This document shows, piece after piece, positions 9,465-18,398 of a stretch of 64,000 nucleotides of DNA; position 1 is the stretch's first letter; every line of letters starts with the position of its first letter. Source of the DNA: Maribrevibacterium harenarium (lineage in GTDB: Bacteria > Pseudomonadota > Gammaproteobacteria > Pseudomonadales > Marinomonadaceae); contig NZ_VFRR01000012.1 of the NCBI RefSeq assembly GCF_006385675.1, positions 1 through 64,000 on the forward strand, given 5' to 3'. Under the pieces are notes generated by a model. That model had not been told where the DNA came from. It did no database searches and was given only the letters and a program-made list of their open reading frames with translations. Position numbers and translations under genes: made by a program.

Positions 9465-10634
9465 ATGGAAGCTTCCATAGTCCACTCGTTTTTTTTGATC
9501 TTTGCCGGCGCCGCAGTAGTGGCGTCTTTGGCATTGTTCACCAAGCAACCATTAATCATTGCTTATATTGCATTGGGGGCATTAATCGGGCCATCTGGGC
9601 TTTCATATATCAATGAACCCAAACTGATGGATGAAATGTCCCACATCGGGATCATTTTCTTACTGTTCTTGCTCGGCCTAGATATGCAACCTAGCCATCT
9701 ACTGAATATGCTGAAAAAAGCATCTTGGGTTGCTCTGGCTTCTTCCGCTGTTTTTGCGTTGCTCGGTTATGTTATTACCTTGGCATTTGGCTACACCACG
9801 ACAGAAGCGATAATCGTCGGGGTTGCGATGATGTTTTCCAGTACGATTGTCTGCATCAAATTATTACCCACTACCGTGCTCCACCATAAACACACGGGAG
9901 AATTGGTTGTTGGCTTGCTTTTGCTCCAAGACATGATTGCAATCGCTGTATTATTGGTTTTATACGCGGTTGGCGGTCAGGAGCAATCCAGCTACCTAAA
10001 TTACCTCATTCCGGTAATTGGCCTACCGCTGTTAATCGGCGTCTCGTTTGTTTTTGTAAAGTACATTTTGCTGCGTTTAATTGCACGATTCGATCGCTAC
10101 CATGAATACATTTTCTTGTTGTCGATTGGCTGGTGCTTGGCGATGGCGGTAGTGGCAGAAACAGCTGGTTTATCTGCAGAGATGGGCGCATTCGTGGCTG
10201 GTGTCGCGTTAGCAACGAGCCCAATTTCCCAATATATCGCTACCAATCTAAAGCCATTACGGGACTTTTTCCTGATTCTGTTTTTCTTCTCCATAGGTGC
10301 TAGTTTCAACTTAGACTTGCTACCGCTGGTGATTGTGCCGGCGCTGTTGCTCGCACTGACATCGTTGGCATTAAAACCGGTGACCTTTCGCTTTTTGCTT
10401 AAAGGGCTGAAGGAAGACCCCAGCACTAGCTGGGAAGTTGGCTTTCGCCTTGGCCAAGTGAGCGAATTCTCGTTACTTATCGCCTATCTGGCCGCTTCGA
10501 TTGGCATGATAGGTACCGAAGTAAGTCACGTTATTCAGGCAACGGCGATTCTAAGTTTCGCCCTGTCCACCTATGTAGTGATCCTCAACTTCCCCAATCC
10601 AATCGCCATTTCAGATCGATTAAGACGCGATTAG
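9465..10634 (+). CDS. Monovalent cation:proton antiporter, CPA2 family, without regulatory domain
   Basis: A 389-residue integral membrane protein with about 12 hydrophobic segments. It has the CPA2/KefB-type transport fold: 'ALGALIGPSGLSYI', 'IIFLLFLLGLDMQP' and 'MMFSSTIVCIKLLP' are recognisable family blocks, and 'ETAGLSAEMGAFVAGVAL' near residue 230 carries the acidic residue region of the ion site. KefB/KefC have a C-terminal NAD-binding (TrkA-N) domain; here the chain stops after the membrane domain. The transported ion (K+ or Na+) cannot be told from sequence. RBS GAGGAG. It follows the SH3 protein gene by 21 bases. Confidence 0.88.
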   Translation: MEASIVHSFFLIFAGAAVVASLALFTKQPLIIAYIALGALIGPSGLSYINEPKLMDEMSHIGIIFLLFLLGLDMQPSHLLNMLKKASWVALASSAVFALLGYVITLAFGYTTTEAIIVGVAMMFSSTIVCIKLLPTTVLHHKHTGELVVGLLLLQDMIAIAVLLVLYAVGGQEQSSYLNYLIPVIGLPLLIGVSFVFVKYILLRLIARFDRYHEYIFLLSIGWCLAMAVVAETAGLSAEMGAFVAGVALATSPISQYIATNLKPLRDFFLILFFFSIGASFNLDLLPLVIVPALLLALTSLALKPVTFRFLLKGLKEDPSTSWEVGFRLGQVSEFSLLIAYLAASIGMIGTEVSHVIQATAILSFALSTYVVILNFPNPIAISDRLRRD

Positions 10635-10651
10635 ATTGACAACTTCGGAAT

Positions 10652-10670
10652 GGGGCCGAATAGCCCCTTT
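10652..10670 (+). terminator. Probable terminator after the antiporter gene
   Basis: Five-base GC stem GGGGC/GCCCC (10652-10656 with 10663-10667), six-base loop, then TTTCTTTG. Short stem, hence moderate confidence. Confidence 0.55.
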
Positions 10671-10781
10671 CTTTGTAGACCATAATTAATATAGAATACG
10701 CGCCAGTATTGGACTACAAAACTGCGAAGTCTTGTATACTAACGTGCACAAATTCATCCTACACTTATTCAGAGTAATGTA

Positions 10782-12872
10782 ATGGCTGACTTATCTCTTT
10801 ACAGAAACATCGGTATTTTTGCCCACGTAGACGCGGGTAAAACTACTACAACAGAACGTATCCTGAAACTTACAGGTAAAATCCACAAGATCGGTGAAGT
10901 ACACGACGGCGAATCTACTACCGACTTCATGGAACAGGAAGCTGAACGTGGTATCACCATCCAGTCTGCTGCTGTAACCTGTGAATGGAATGGTCACCGC
11001 CTAAACGTTATCGACACCCCTGGGCACGTTGACTTCACAGTTGAAGTATACCGTTCTCTTAAAGTTCTTGACGGTGGTATCGGTGTATTCTGTGGTTCTG
11101 GTGGTGTTGAGCCACAATCAGAAACTAACTGGCGCTACGCTAACGAGTCTGAAGTAGCTCGTATCATTTTCGTTAACAAACTAGACCGTTTGGGCGCTAA
11201 CTTCTACCGCGTCGTAGATCAAGTTAAGAACGTACTAGCGGCAAACCCACTTGTTATGACTTTGCCAATCGGTGAAGAAGATGACTTCGTTGGTGTGGTT
11301 GACGTACTAACTAAAAAAGCTTACGTGTGGGATGACACTGGTCTGCCAGAAAACTACGAAGTGAAAGATGTCCCAGAGGACATGCTTGACAAAGTAGAAG
11401 AATACCACGAAGCCTTGATCGAAACGGCTCTTGAGCAAGACGAAGAGCTAATGATGGCTTACCTAGAAGAAGGTGAAGTTCCATCTGTAGAAGAAATCAA
11501 GCGTTGTATCCGCAAAGGTACTCGCGACCTTGCCTTCTTCCCAACTTTCTGTGGTTCTGCATTCAAAAACAAAGGTATGCAACTTGTTCTTGACGCAGTA
11601 GTAGATTACCTACCTAACCCAACAGAAGTTGATCCACAAGATCTAACTGATCCTGAAACTGGTGAGCCAACTGGTAAAAAAGCAATCGTTTCTGCTGACG
11701 AACCGCTTCGCGCCCTAGCATTCAAGATCATGGATGACCGTTTCGGTGCCCTAACCTTCATCCGTATTTACTCTGGCCGTCTTAAGAAAGGTGATACCGT
11801 TCTTAACTCTGCAACAGGTAAAACTGAACGTATCGGCCGCATGGTTGAGATGCAAGCGAACGACCGCACCGAGATTACCGAAGCGCAAGCTGGTGACATC
11901 CTAGCTGTTATCGGTATGAAGAACGTTCAAACTGGTCACACCCTATGTGATCCTAAGCACGAATGTACACTTGAAGCCATGATCTTCCCTGAGCCAGTAA
12001 TTTCCATTGCTGTTCAGCCAAAAGACAAAGGCGGCAACGAGAAAATGGGTATTGCGATCGGTAAAATGGTTGCAGAAGATCCATCTTTCCAAGTTGAAAC
12101 TGATGAAGAGTCTGGCGAAACCATCCTGAAAGGTATGGGTGAGCTACACTTGGATATCAAAGTAGACATCCTAAAACGTACTTACGGTGTAGATCTAATC
12201 GTTGGTCAACCACAGGTTGCTTACCGCGAAACCATTACTCGCGAAGTTGAAGACAGCTACACCCACAAGAAACAATCTGGTGGTTCTGGTCAATACGGTA
12301 AGATTGATTACCGCATCCGTCCAGGTGAGGTTGGCTCTGGCTTCAAGTTCACCTCTACTGTAGTAGGCGGTAACGTACCGAAAGAATTCTGGCCTGCAGT
12401 TGAGAAAGGCTTCAAGTCTATGATGCAAGAGGGTGTGCTAGCTGGCTACCCAGTACTTGACGTAGAAGTTGAACTGTTTGATGGTAGCTACCACGCCGTT
12501 GACTCCTCTGCGATCGCGTTCGAAATCGCTGCGAAAGGCGCTTTCCGTCAGTCTATTCCAAAAGCTGGCGCACAACTTCTTGAGCCAATCATGAAAGTTG
12601 ACGTGTTCACTCCAGAAGATCACGTGGGTGACGTAATCGGTGACTTGAACCGTCGTCGCGGCATGATCAAAGACCAAGAAGCTGGCGTAACTGGCGTACG
12701 TATCAAAGCGGACGTACCGCTTTCTGAAATGTTCGGCTACATCGGTCACCTACGTACTATGACATCTGGTCGTGGTCAGTTCTCCATGGAGTTCTCTCAC
12801 TACAACCCATGTCCTGCTAACGTAGCAGAAACAGTTATCGAAGCAGCTAAAGCTAAGAAAGCTGAGAAATAA
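10782..12872 (+). CDS. fusA: Elongation factor G, stand-alone copy
   Basis: Translational GTPase for ribosome translocation or recycling. The 696 residues include G1 [13 protein letters not shown] (14-26), switch region '[10 protein letters not shown]', G3 DTPGH and G4 NKLDR, followed by EF-G domains II-V, with '[10 protein letters not shown]' and '[13 protein letters not shown]' in domains IV/V. It is not next to rpsL-rpsG-tuf, where the main fusA normally lies. NKLDR rather than NKMDR also fits the second EF-G paralog (EF-G2) of vibrios and related marine bacteria. Codon use is strongly biased, suggesting high expression. A strong terminator follows at 12901-12924. Whether it is the only EF-G cannot be judged here. 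Confidence 0.93.
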   Translation: MADLSLYRNIGIFAHVDAGKTTTTERILKLTGKIHKIGEVHDGESTTDFMEQEAERGITIQSAAVTCEWNGHRLNVIDTPGHVDFTVEVYRSLKVLDGGIGVFCGSGGVEPQSETNWRYANESEVARIIFVNKLDRLGANFYRVVDQVKNVLAANPLVMTLPIGEEDDFVGVVDVLTKKAYVWDDTGLPENYEVKDVPEDMLDKVEEYHEALIETALEQDEELMMAYLEEGEVPSVEEIKRCIRKGTRDLAFFPTFCGSAFKNKGMQLVLDAVVDYLPNPTEVDPQDLTDPETGEPTGKKAIVSADEPLRALAFKIMDDRFGALTFIRIYSGRLKKGDTVLNSATGKTERIGRMVEMQANDRTEITEAQAGDILAVIGMKNVQTGHTLCDPKHECTLEAMIFPEPVISIAVQPKDKGGNEKMGIAIGKMVAEDPSFQVETDEESGETILKGMGELHLDIKVDILKRTYGVDLIVGQPQVAYRETITREVEDSYTHKKQSGGSGQYGKIDYRIRPGEVGSGFKFTSTVVGGNVPKEFWPAVEKGFKSMMQEGVLAGYPVLDVEVELFDGSYHAVDSSAIAFEIAAKGAFRQSIPKAGAQLLEPIMKVDVFTPEDHVGDVIGDLNRRRGMIKDQEAGVTGVRIKADVPLSEMFGYIGHLRTMTSGRGQFSMEFSHYNPCPANVAETVIEAAKAKKAEK

Positions 12873-12900
12873 TCCCTAAAGATTATTTTTAAAGACACAA

Positions 12901-12924
12901 AAAACCCGGCGCCTGCCGGGTTTT
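12901..12924. terminator. Bidirectional terminator between fusA and the aldo/keto reductase
   Basis: Ten-base stem including CCCGGC/GCCGGG (12901-12910 with 12915-12924), four-base loop, a T6 tract on the plus strand and A-rich sequence on the other side. It lies between convergent genes. Confidence 0.9.
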
Positions 12925-12943
12925 TTATTTAAGCCATTATCCG

Positions 12944-13996
12944 TTAGTAAGGCGACGGATACTGACGGAACACATCGCCAATATCTTTGAGCACCTCATC
13001 ACTTAACGCCAACTCGAACGCATCAATGTCTTCTTCTAGCTGCGACATGCTAGTAGAACCAATAATTGTCGATGTCACCCCATCCACTTGATCAACCCAA
13101 GCTAACGCCATCTGCACTAATGAAAGACCGTGCTTTTCTGCCACTTCTTTATAGCCTTTAATGGCTGCATTGGATTGGGCGGTATCGCGGAATAAACCAT
13201 TGCGCTGAGCAAACGACCAGCGACTACCCTCAGGGCGAGCACCGTCTATGTACTTACCAGAAAGCGCTCCGGCAGCAAGTGGCGACCAAGGCAAATAAGC
13301 AACATCTTCATGAACGCAATGCTCTAGCAGATAGGGCCAATCTTTCGCATGCAACAAACTGAACTCGTTCTGCACCGATGCCACACGGGGGAGATCATAT
13401 TTTTCAGCTAATTGTAAATATTGATGAATACCCCAGGTCGTATCATCCGACAAACCAAAGTGACGAATCTTACCTGCTTTAACACATACATCTAAGGCTT
13501 GTAGGATCTCTAGCATCTGCGCCACATGGGCATCACGATCAACATCTGAAAAGTTGATACGCCCAGGCCAATGCTTGGCAAAGTGAGGCGAAACTCGGTT
13601 TGGCCAATGCAACTGATAAAGATCGATATAGTCCGTTTGCAGTCGCTCTAAGGATTGATCCACTGACTTGATGACGGCTTCACCAGTTATGTCACCACCC
13701 TCACGGATGTAATGCAGTCCGTTGCCAGCGATTTTAGTCGCTAGAACAAATTCCTCGCGACGTGATGGATTGCGAGATATCCAGTCTCCTATGATCGCCT
13801 CGGTTTTACCGTAAGTTGCCGGAGACGGAGGCACAGCATACATTTCAGCCGTATCCATGAAGTTGATACCGCGAGCTAAAGCATACTCAATTTGCTGATC
13901 TGCATCCGCTTGGGTGTTTTGTGTCCCCCAGGTCATAGTACCAAGACAAACACGTGATACTTGTAAGCCTGTCTTGCCTAATTCGGTATATTTCAT
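12944..13996 (-). CDS. tas: Aldo/keto reductase, Tas family
   Basis: NADP(H)-dependent aldo/keto reductase of 350 residues; E. coli Tas has 346. Family features: the N-terminal MKYTELGKTGLQVSRVCLGT, the catalytic Asp/Tyr block 'NFMDTAEMY', the catalytic Lys in 'LATKIAG', and 'DLYQLHWPNR' with the active-site His. The inserted 'VPPSPATYGKTE' segment is typical of Tas. The physiological substrate is not known; E. coli Tas suppresses a tyrosine auxotroph. Monocistronic and convergent with fusA. In Pseudomonas a related gene lies in the same chromosomal cluster as cysND and rplM. Confidence 0.85.
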   Translation of the reverse strand: MKYTELGKTGLQVSRVCLGTMTWGTQNTQADADQQIEYALARGINFMDTAEMYAVPPSPATYGKTEAIIGDWISRNPSRREEFVLATKIAGNGLHYIREGGDITGEAVIKSVDQSLERLQTDYIDLYQLHWPNRVSPHFAKHWPGRINFSDVDRDAHVAQMLEILQALDVCVKAGKIRHFGLSDDTTWGIHQYLQLAEKYDLPRVASVQNEFSLLHAKDWPYLLEHCVHEDVAYLPWSPLAAGALSGKYIDGARPEGSRWSFAQRNGLFRDTAQSNAAIKGYKEVAEKHGLSLVQMALAWVDQVDGVTSTIIGSTSMSQLEEDIDAFELALSDEVLKDIGDVFRQYPSPY

Positions 13997-14095
13997 TAGA
14001 TAGGTTCCCTCATGAATTAATTAACATGAACACTTTAATCAATGGCTTGCAGTAATACCAGAGGGAACTTTTTACACAATATGAAAGTCACTGGG

Positions 14096-15262
14096 TCATT
14101 GCTGTAACAGATGCTCGTAGCGCTGATCGGTTAGGGTTTTCATAAACGCCACTAACGCATCAATACGTTGATCATTCAGCGCCGGAGCGGCTTCTAGTGT
14201 CGCCAGATCGATATTTTCTGGTATCTCCGCACTCCCCCATGACTCGCCTGTCTCAGGATTAATTTGTCGTTTCGGGTTATTAAAATGATCGTAAAATTCG
14301 ACTACTGTACGAAGATCTTGGAACACACCGTTGTGCATATAGGGGCCAGTTACCGCCACATTACGTAAAGTCGGCACTTTAAACTTCCCTCGCTCACTAG
14401 CATCATTTACTAGTGGGTTAGCAAATAAGCCCTCGTCAATTGGCACATTTAGACGCTCGTTTGCTGGTACCCCAATATTGCGATACTCATAGTTGGTAAA
14501 AGTTTCTCTAGCATAAAAGGGAGATTTGTTTAGCTGATGACAACTATTGCAGTTGGTAAATTGCTGAGAAAAGAATAAGGTTTTACCCAATTCTTCTTGG
14601 GGGGTAAAAGTGGCCTCACCACGCAGCATACGATCATATTTAGAGTCAAAAGGCATAAAAGATTCTGTCATTTCAAAATGGGCGATGGCATCCGTCACCG
14701 CAGCATAGACGGCACTTTCGTCCAACCAAACCGTTTCTCCATATAATTCATTGATTTGATTTACATATTGAGTGTTTTCTTGGATACGAGTAACTAACTC
14801 ATGAACACTAGAAAGCTGCATCTCCACTGGATTTAAAAACGGACCCGCTGCTTGGTCTGCCAGCGTGGACGCACGCCCATCCCAGAACTGCCCACCCCGA
14901 TAGACACCAGCGCTCGTTTGATGAAAAATCGGCGTCAAGGCAGCATAGCTCGCTGTTGGCGCATTACGGCCACCAGTTGAAATACCATCACTACCCACCG
15001 ACACACCAAGCCTCTTTGCCTGCTCACGTCCATCAGCAAAGCCACTGGCGATATCATGGCAACTGGCACAGGACTGATTGCGATGTTTAGATAAACTAGT
15101 ATCGAAAAATAAGCCAGCGCCAAGCTGGGCCTTGGGGTTAGAGGCCATAACAGGCAAATCAGACTGCTTTGCTGCTACTTTTGTAGAATCGGAAACCGAG
15201 GAGGAACAGGCGATAAGCGATGAAGCTAAAACAAGAACAGAGACAATTTTGTACATATTCAC
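14096..15262 (-). CDS. Di-haem cytochrome c peroxidase family lipoprotein
   Basis: Periplasmic c-type cytochrome of 388 residues in the CcpA/MauG superfamily. The signal ends in a lipobox, SLIAC with Cys19, so it is probably lipid-anchored. Haem motifs are CASCH (65-69) and CNSCH (238-242). 'GPYMHNGVFQDLRTVVEFYDH' region residues resemble the distal part of bacterial peroxidases, with Met as a likely ligand. Such enzymes reduce peroxide with electrons from small cytochromes or carry out MauG-like oxidation; which applies cannot be decided. Length is slightly above classical CcpA (about 320-350). A Fur-box-like site lies upstream at 15311-15329. Transcribed alone. Confidence 0.88.
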   Translation of the reverse strand: MNMYKIVSVLVLASSLIACSSSVSDSTKVAAKQSDLPVMASNPKAQLGAGLFFDTSLSKHRNQSCASCHDIASGFADGREQAKRLGVSVGSDGISTGGRNAPTASYAALTPIFHQTSAGVYRGGQFWDGRASTLADQAAGPFLNPVEMQLSSVHELVTRIQENTQYVNQINELYGETVWLDESAVYAAVTDAIAHFEMTESFMPFDSKYDRMLRGEATFTPQEELGKTLFFSQQFTNCNSCHQLNKSPFYARETFTNYEYRNIGVPANERLNVPIDEGLFANPLVNDASERGKFKVPTLRNVAVTGPYMHNGVFQDLRTVVEFYDHFNNPKRQINPETGESWGSAEIPENIDLATLEAAPALNDQRIDALVAFMKTLTDQRYEHLLQQ

Positions 15263-15310
15263 CTCAATATAAACTGAGCTAAATAGTACAAAATCGACTC
15301 GCCCTCTTCA

Positions 15311-15329
15311 ATTAATAAGAATCTTTTTC
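15311..15329. promoter_or_regulatory. Fur-box-like sequence upstream of the di-haem peroxidase
   Basis: ATTAATAAGAATCTTTTTC matches 13 of 19 positions of the classical Fur box by hand alignment. It lies about 50-67 bases upstream of the peroxidase start codon, between minE and that gene. AT-rich sequence gives chance matches, so confidence is low. Confidence 0.3.
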
Positions 15330-15362
15330 AAATGCTAATGACAAACATCAACAATTTAGACG

Positions 15363-15617
15363 CTACTTGTCCGGCAAGGTCACATTAAGTTCCAAGATCG
15401 TACAATCATCCGCATTATCTATTGCGATACTTACCGCATCTTTATCCACATTAACGTATTTGCGAATGACAGCGATGATTTCTTCTTGCATTTGCGCTAC
15501 ATAATTAGGGCGCTGTCTTTGACTGCGCTCATGAGCAACTATAATTTGCAAACGATCCTTGGCAACGGTTGCCGAGGTTGGCTCCCCTTTTCGCTTAAAG
15601 TAATCAAACAAGCCCAT
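15363..15617 (-). CDS. minE: Cell division topological specificity factor MinE
   Basis: MinE stimulates the ATPase of membrane-bound MinD and drives pole-to-pole oscillation of MinCD. The 84 residues are close to E. coli MinE (88). The N-terminus [11 protein letters not shown] is the amphipathic membrane-targeting segment, '[16 protein letters not shown]' is the MinD-contact region, and the rest is the dimerisation domain. The gene starts three bases after the minD stop codon and closes the minCDE operon. Confidence 0.96.
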   Translation of the reverse strand: MGLFDYFKRKGEPTSATVAKDRLQIIVAHERSQRQRPNYVAQMQEEIIAVIRKYVNVDKDAVSIAIDNADDCTILELNVTLPDK

Positions 15618-15620
15618 TGG

Positions 15621-16430
15621 TTAACCCCCCAATAATCTTTTGAAAAAGCCCTTCTTTTGCACCTGAGTGAAGCGCAATGGTCGCTCTTCCCCAAGTAAAC
15701 GAGCAACCGCATCTTCATAGGCTTGCCCCGCTTCTGCCGCTTGATCAAGTATTACCGGCGTACCTTGGTTAGAAGCCTTCAGCACTGCTTCAGATTCAGG
15801 AATGACGCCGAGCAAAGGAATGGCTAGAATTTCCTCCACATCCGCCACACTCAACATTTCCCCTTCTTCAACCCGTGTGGGGTTGTATCGAGTCAGTAAT
15901 AAATGCTCCTCAATCGGGCTATCGCCATTTTCTGCACGGCGGCTTTTACTCTGCAGAATACCCAAAATGCGATCCGAGTCACGCACAGAAGAGACTTCAG
16001 GGTTAGTCACTACAATGGCACTATCAGCGAAGTAGAGCGCCATTTGTGCTCCTTTTTCGATACCAGCTGGAGAGTCACAGATAATGTAATCAAAGTCTTT
16101 CGCTAATTCGTTTAGCACCGCTTCGACCCCTTCCTTAGTGAGCGCATCCTTATCTCTAGTTTGGGAGGCAGGCAGAATGTACAGATCCTTGGTGCGCTTA
16201 TCTTTAATCAAAGCTTGGGACAATGTTGCATCTTGATTAATGACATTAACAAAGTCATATACAACTCGACGCTCACATCCCATGATCAAATCGAGATTAC
16301 GCAGACCTACATCGAAATCGATGATCACTGTCTTATATCCTTTCAGTGCCATACCGGTGCCGATTGCAGCGCTGGTCGTTGTTTTACCTACACCACCCTT
16401 ACCGGAGGTCACTACTATAATTTTGGCCAA
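15621..16430 (-). CDS. minD: Septum site-determining ATPase MinD
   Basis: Membrane-associated ATPase that recruits MinC to the polar membrane and so keeps FtsZ rings at mid-cell. The 269 residues match E. coli MinD (270). The deviant Walker A motif SGKGGVGKTTTSA lies at 9-21, 'VIIDFDVGLRNLD' is the switch/Walker A' region, and 'DYIICDSPAGIE' is Walker B. The C-terminal amphipathic membrane anchor is KGFFKRLLGG. It sits 36 bases after minC and three before minE. Confidence 0.97.
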   Translation of the reverse strand: MAKIIVVTSGKGGVGKTTTSAAIGTGMALKGYKTVIIDFDVGLRNLDLIMGCERRVVYDFVNVINQDATLSQALIKDKRTKDLYILPASQTRDKDALTKEGVEAVLNELAKDFDYIICDSPAGIEKGAQMALYFADSAIVVTNPEVSSVRDSDRILGILQSKSRRAENGDSPIEEHLLLTRYNPTRVEEGEMLSVADVEEILAIPLLGVIPESEAVLKASNQGTPVILDQAAEAGQAYEDAVARLLGEERPLRFTQVQKKGFFKRLLGG

Positions 16431-16466
16431 AGTTGCGTCTCCTAATTCAATCTGCGTCTGACTACA

Positions 16467-17162
16467 CTATAGTGCAGCCACGTTTAACTTGTCATTGACT
16501 AAATATATCTGCGCTGGACTGGACCACACTCCAGTTTCCATGCTATCGCTTAACATAAAATTGCCGGCAATCGAGACTAACTCAGCCTCAAGGCTACGGC
16601 AAAAAATCCGTGCTTGTTCGTTACCACTTACACCAGCTAATGCGCGCCCTCGTAATGCCCCATATACATGTATACTACCTTCCGCAAGTATTTCTGCTCC
16701 GGGACTAACGGCAGCCAATACTACTAAATCACCTTTGGCGTAGACTTGCTGGCCTGAACGAATTGGCTTATCAATAATGGTCGTGCGGGGGGCTTCGATA
16801 TTCTGTTGGGGAGTAACTTCAGCAGCGGTGAGAATAGGCTTTTCCGCGGCACGCTTGGCATTACTCAAACGAGGGATGGAAAGATTAGGTTGCCAAGCAT
16901 ACTGAAGTTCGTCATTTTGACGCCACCCAATCACGGCAAACTTCAGTTCATTTAATGAAGAACTTAAGTGGGACAAGCGCTCTGCAGTTAAATTGACGTG
17001 GTCGGCGAAACTAATTAATAGTGGTGCATTGAGGAAAAAGCTCGGCGCAGCAGCGACTTTGTCACTTATGCCATGGATAATCTGCACATCATTGTCACCT
17101 AGCACTTCCAGCACGACCGTGGTGACAACGCTACCTTTTAATTTGAAATCTTGTGTTGCCAT
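16467..17162 (-). CDS. minC: Septum site-determining protein MinC
   Basis: Inhibitor of FtsZ assembly, activated by MinD. The 231 residues match E. coli MinC (231). The N-terminal FtsZ-binding domain covers about 1-105. A variable linker follows (about 105-130, 'TAAEVTPQQNIEAPRTT'). The C-terminal beta-helix domain (about 130-231) carries 'RSGQQVYAKGDLVVLAAVSPGAEI'-type repeats and 'GNEQARIFC', the MinD-binding and dimerisation face. First gene of minCDE. Upstream, 230 bases separate it from the PAS protein stop. Confidence 0.95.
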   Translation of the reverse strand: MATQDFKLKGSVVTTVVLEVLGDNDVQIIHGISDKVAAAPSFFLNAPLLISFADHVNLTAERLSHLSSSLNELKFAVIGWRQNDELQYAWQPNLSIPRLSNAKRAAEKPILTAAEVTPQQNIEAPRTTIIDKPIRSGQQVYAKGDLVVLAAVSPGAEILAEGSIHVYGALRGRALAGVSGNEQARIFCRSLEAELVSIAGNFMLSDSMETGVWSSPAQIYLVNDKLNVAAL

Positions 17163-17392
17163 TGCGGCAAAATCCCCTACTGATCAAACACTTGAAACAA
17201 ATCAAGTTGAATTTCCCGCATGTTAACATAACAACACAAAATAATGGGAATTTATTGTAGAAAGCCAACTAGGACACATGATCAAGTTTCAAACGATTCT
17301 TGTACTGCCATGATTTAAAAAGATTTTTTGGCAATATTAACAAGGTTGTACTAGTAAAACTGGGGATAAGTAACAGTCAAACCACGGGATAC

Positions 17393-18166
17393 TTAACGTG
17401 AATTTAACCGAGTCGGAGTCTCGATGCCACGATCAGGATTTCCGCGCAATAGAAGCTCGCGACGCATTGTCCCTGAACCACGCGGTGGCGCTATACGCAA
17501 TAGATAGGTACCAATAGCGGTCTCTGGGAGTAGCTCAAGCATCCACTCACATTGTTTGTGGCCCCCATGTCTGTGAGTTAGCACATCAGTGTGGGGACAT
17601 TCCAACCAAACTGGTTTATTGGCCGCAAGTTCAGATTGCCAGCCGTGCAGATACAGCATGTCCAGTTTGGAGAGCAATGCGATGTCTAACGATTTATTAA
17701 TGAGATCATCTTCTTTATAACCGGTCATAGCTTGGGCATCTTGATTCACGAGAATCACCCGACCACATCGATCAAGAACAAATGCACCCTCGCCAATTTG
17801 ATTTAACAAGGCAGCGGCTAGGCTACGATACTCTTTTCTTTGTAACCGCTGTGACTCAAGTGCTTGTTTGATCTGTTCCATTGCCACAACTTGAGCGACA
17901 CATCGGTCTGCCAAACGCTTGACCACACCAAGGCCATCCACATCAATATGGAGATGCTCAAGTGAAGGATGATGAACAAGATGCTTCAGCAATCTGTGCC
18001 GCAAAGCAACCACAGCGACCACAGCAAGCAATAACAACGACACAAGACAATAGCCGACCACCGGCGATACTGCACTAGGTGTTAACGGCGCCAATAGAAA
18101 TAATCCCGCCACTATTCCTAACAGGACTGTTATTACCACCAATAGTAAACCATTGAATCGTGTCAT
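17393..18166 (-). CDS. Membrane protein with a PAS domain and no output domain
   Basis: Unrecognised as a named gene. Two hydrophobic helices occupy residues 5-27 and about 36-56. A helical, His-rich linker with predicted coiled coil (60-115) leads to a PAS domain at about 116-220, visible as 'LLNQIGEGAFVLDRCGRVI', then 'LVNQDAQAMTGYKEDDLINK'. The 257-residue chain then ends in a basic tail ('RRELLLRGNPDRGIETPTRL') with no kinase, GGDEF, EAL or methyl-accepting domain. It could pass a signal through protein contact or be the remnant of a longer sensor. It lies upstream of minC on the same strand, 230 bases away. Confidence 0.75.
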   Translation of the reverse strand: MTRFNGLLLVVITVLLGIVAGLFLLAPLTPSAVSPVVGYCLVSLLLLAVVAVVALRHRLLKHLVHHPSLEHLHIDVDGLGVVKRLADRCVAQVVAMEQIKQALESQRLQRKEYRSLAAALLNQIGEGAFVLDRCGRVILVNQDAQAMTGYKEDDLINKSLDIALLSKLDMLYLHGWQSELAANKPVWLECPHTDVLTHRHGGHKQCEWMLELLPETAIGTYLLRIAPPRGSGTMRRELLLRGNPDRGIETPTRLNSR

Positions 18167-18351
18167 TACCGCTCTCAGCCAGAATGCGAAGTAGAGGACT
18201 TACGCTGTAAATCAAACTTTAGCAACTGCAAGGAGAAAACATTGTTTATATTTGTTGGCTTTTGGCAGACAAATTCGTGGATTGTCACGCTTACACACAC
18301 TCATTAACAATCTCACTCAGTAACAGCACAATAAAAGACAAGATCAAGCTA

Positions 18352-18375
18352 AATGGAGCCAACTATGACTCCATT
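18352..18375 (-). terminator. Weak hairpin downstream of gor
   Basis: Seven-base stem AATGGAG/CTCCATT with a ten-base loop, 24 bases past the gor stop codon on the minus strand. Only a short T-rich tail follows, so termination is uncertain. Confidence 0.4.
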
Positions 18376-18398
18376 AGTAAAAGCCGATTAGTCGCTAA

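Noticed and set aside
10709..10740. TTGGAC and TATACT upstream of fusA as a promoter
   Set aside because: The spacing is 20 bases, outside the usual range; only TATACT looks promoter-like.
18242..18307. Possible 21-residue peptide starting at TTG with AAGGAG upstream, between the PAS gene and gor
   Set aside because: The ribosome binding site is good, but the frame is very short, uses a rare start and has no other support. Ribosome profiling would decide.
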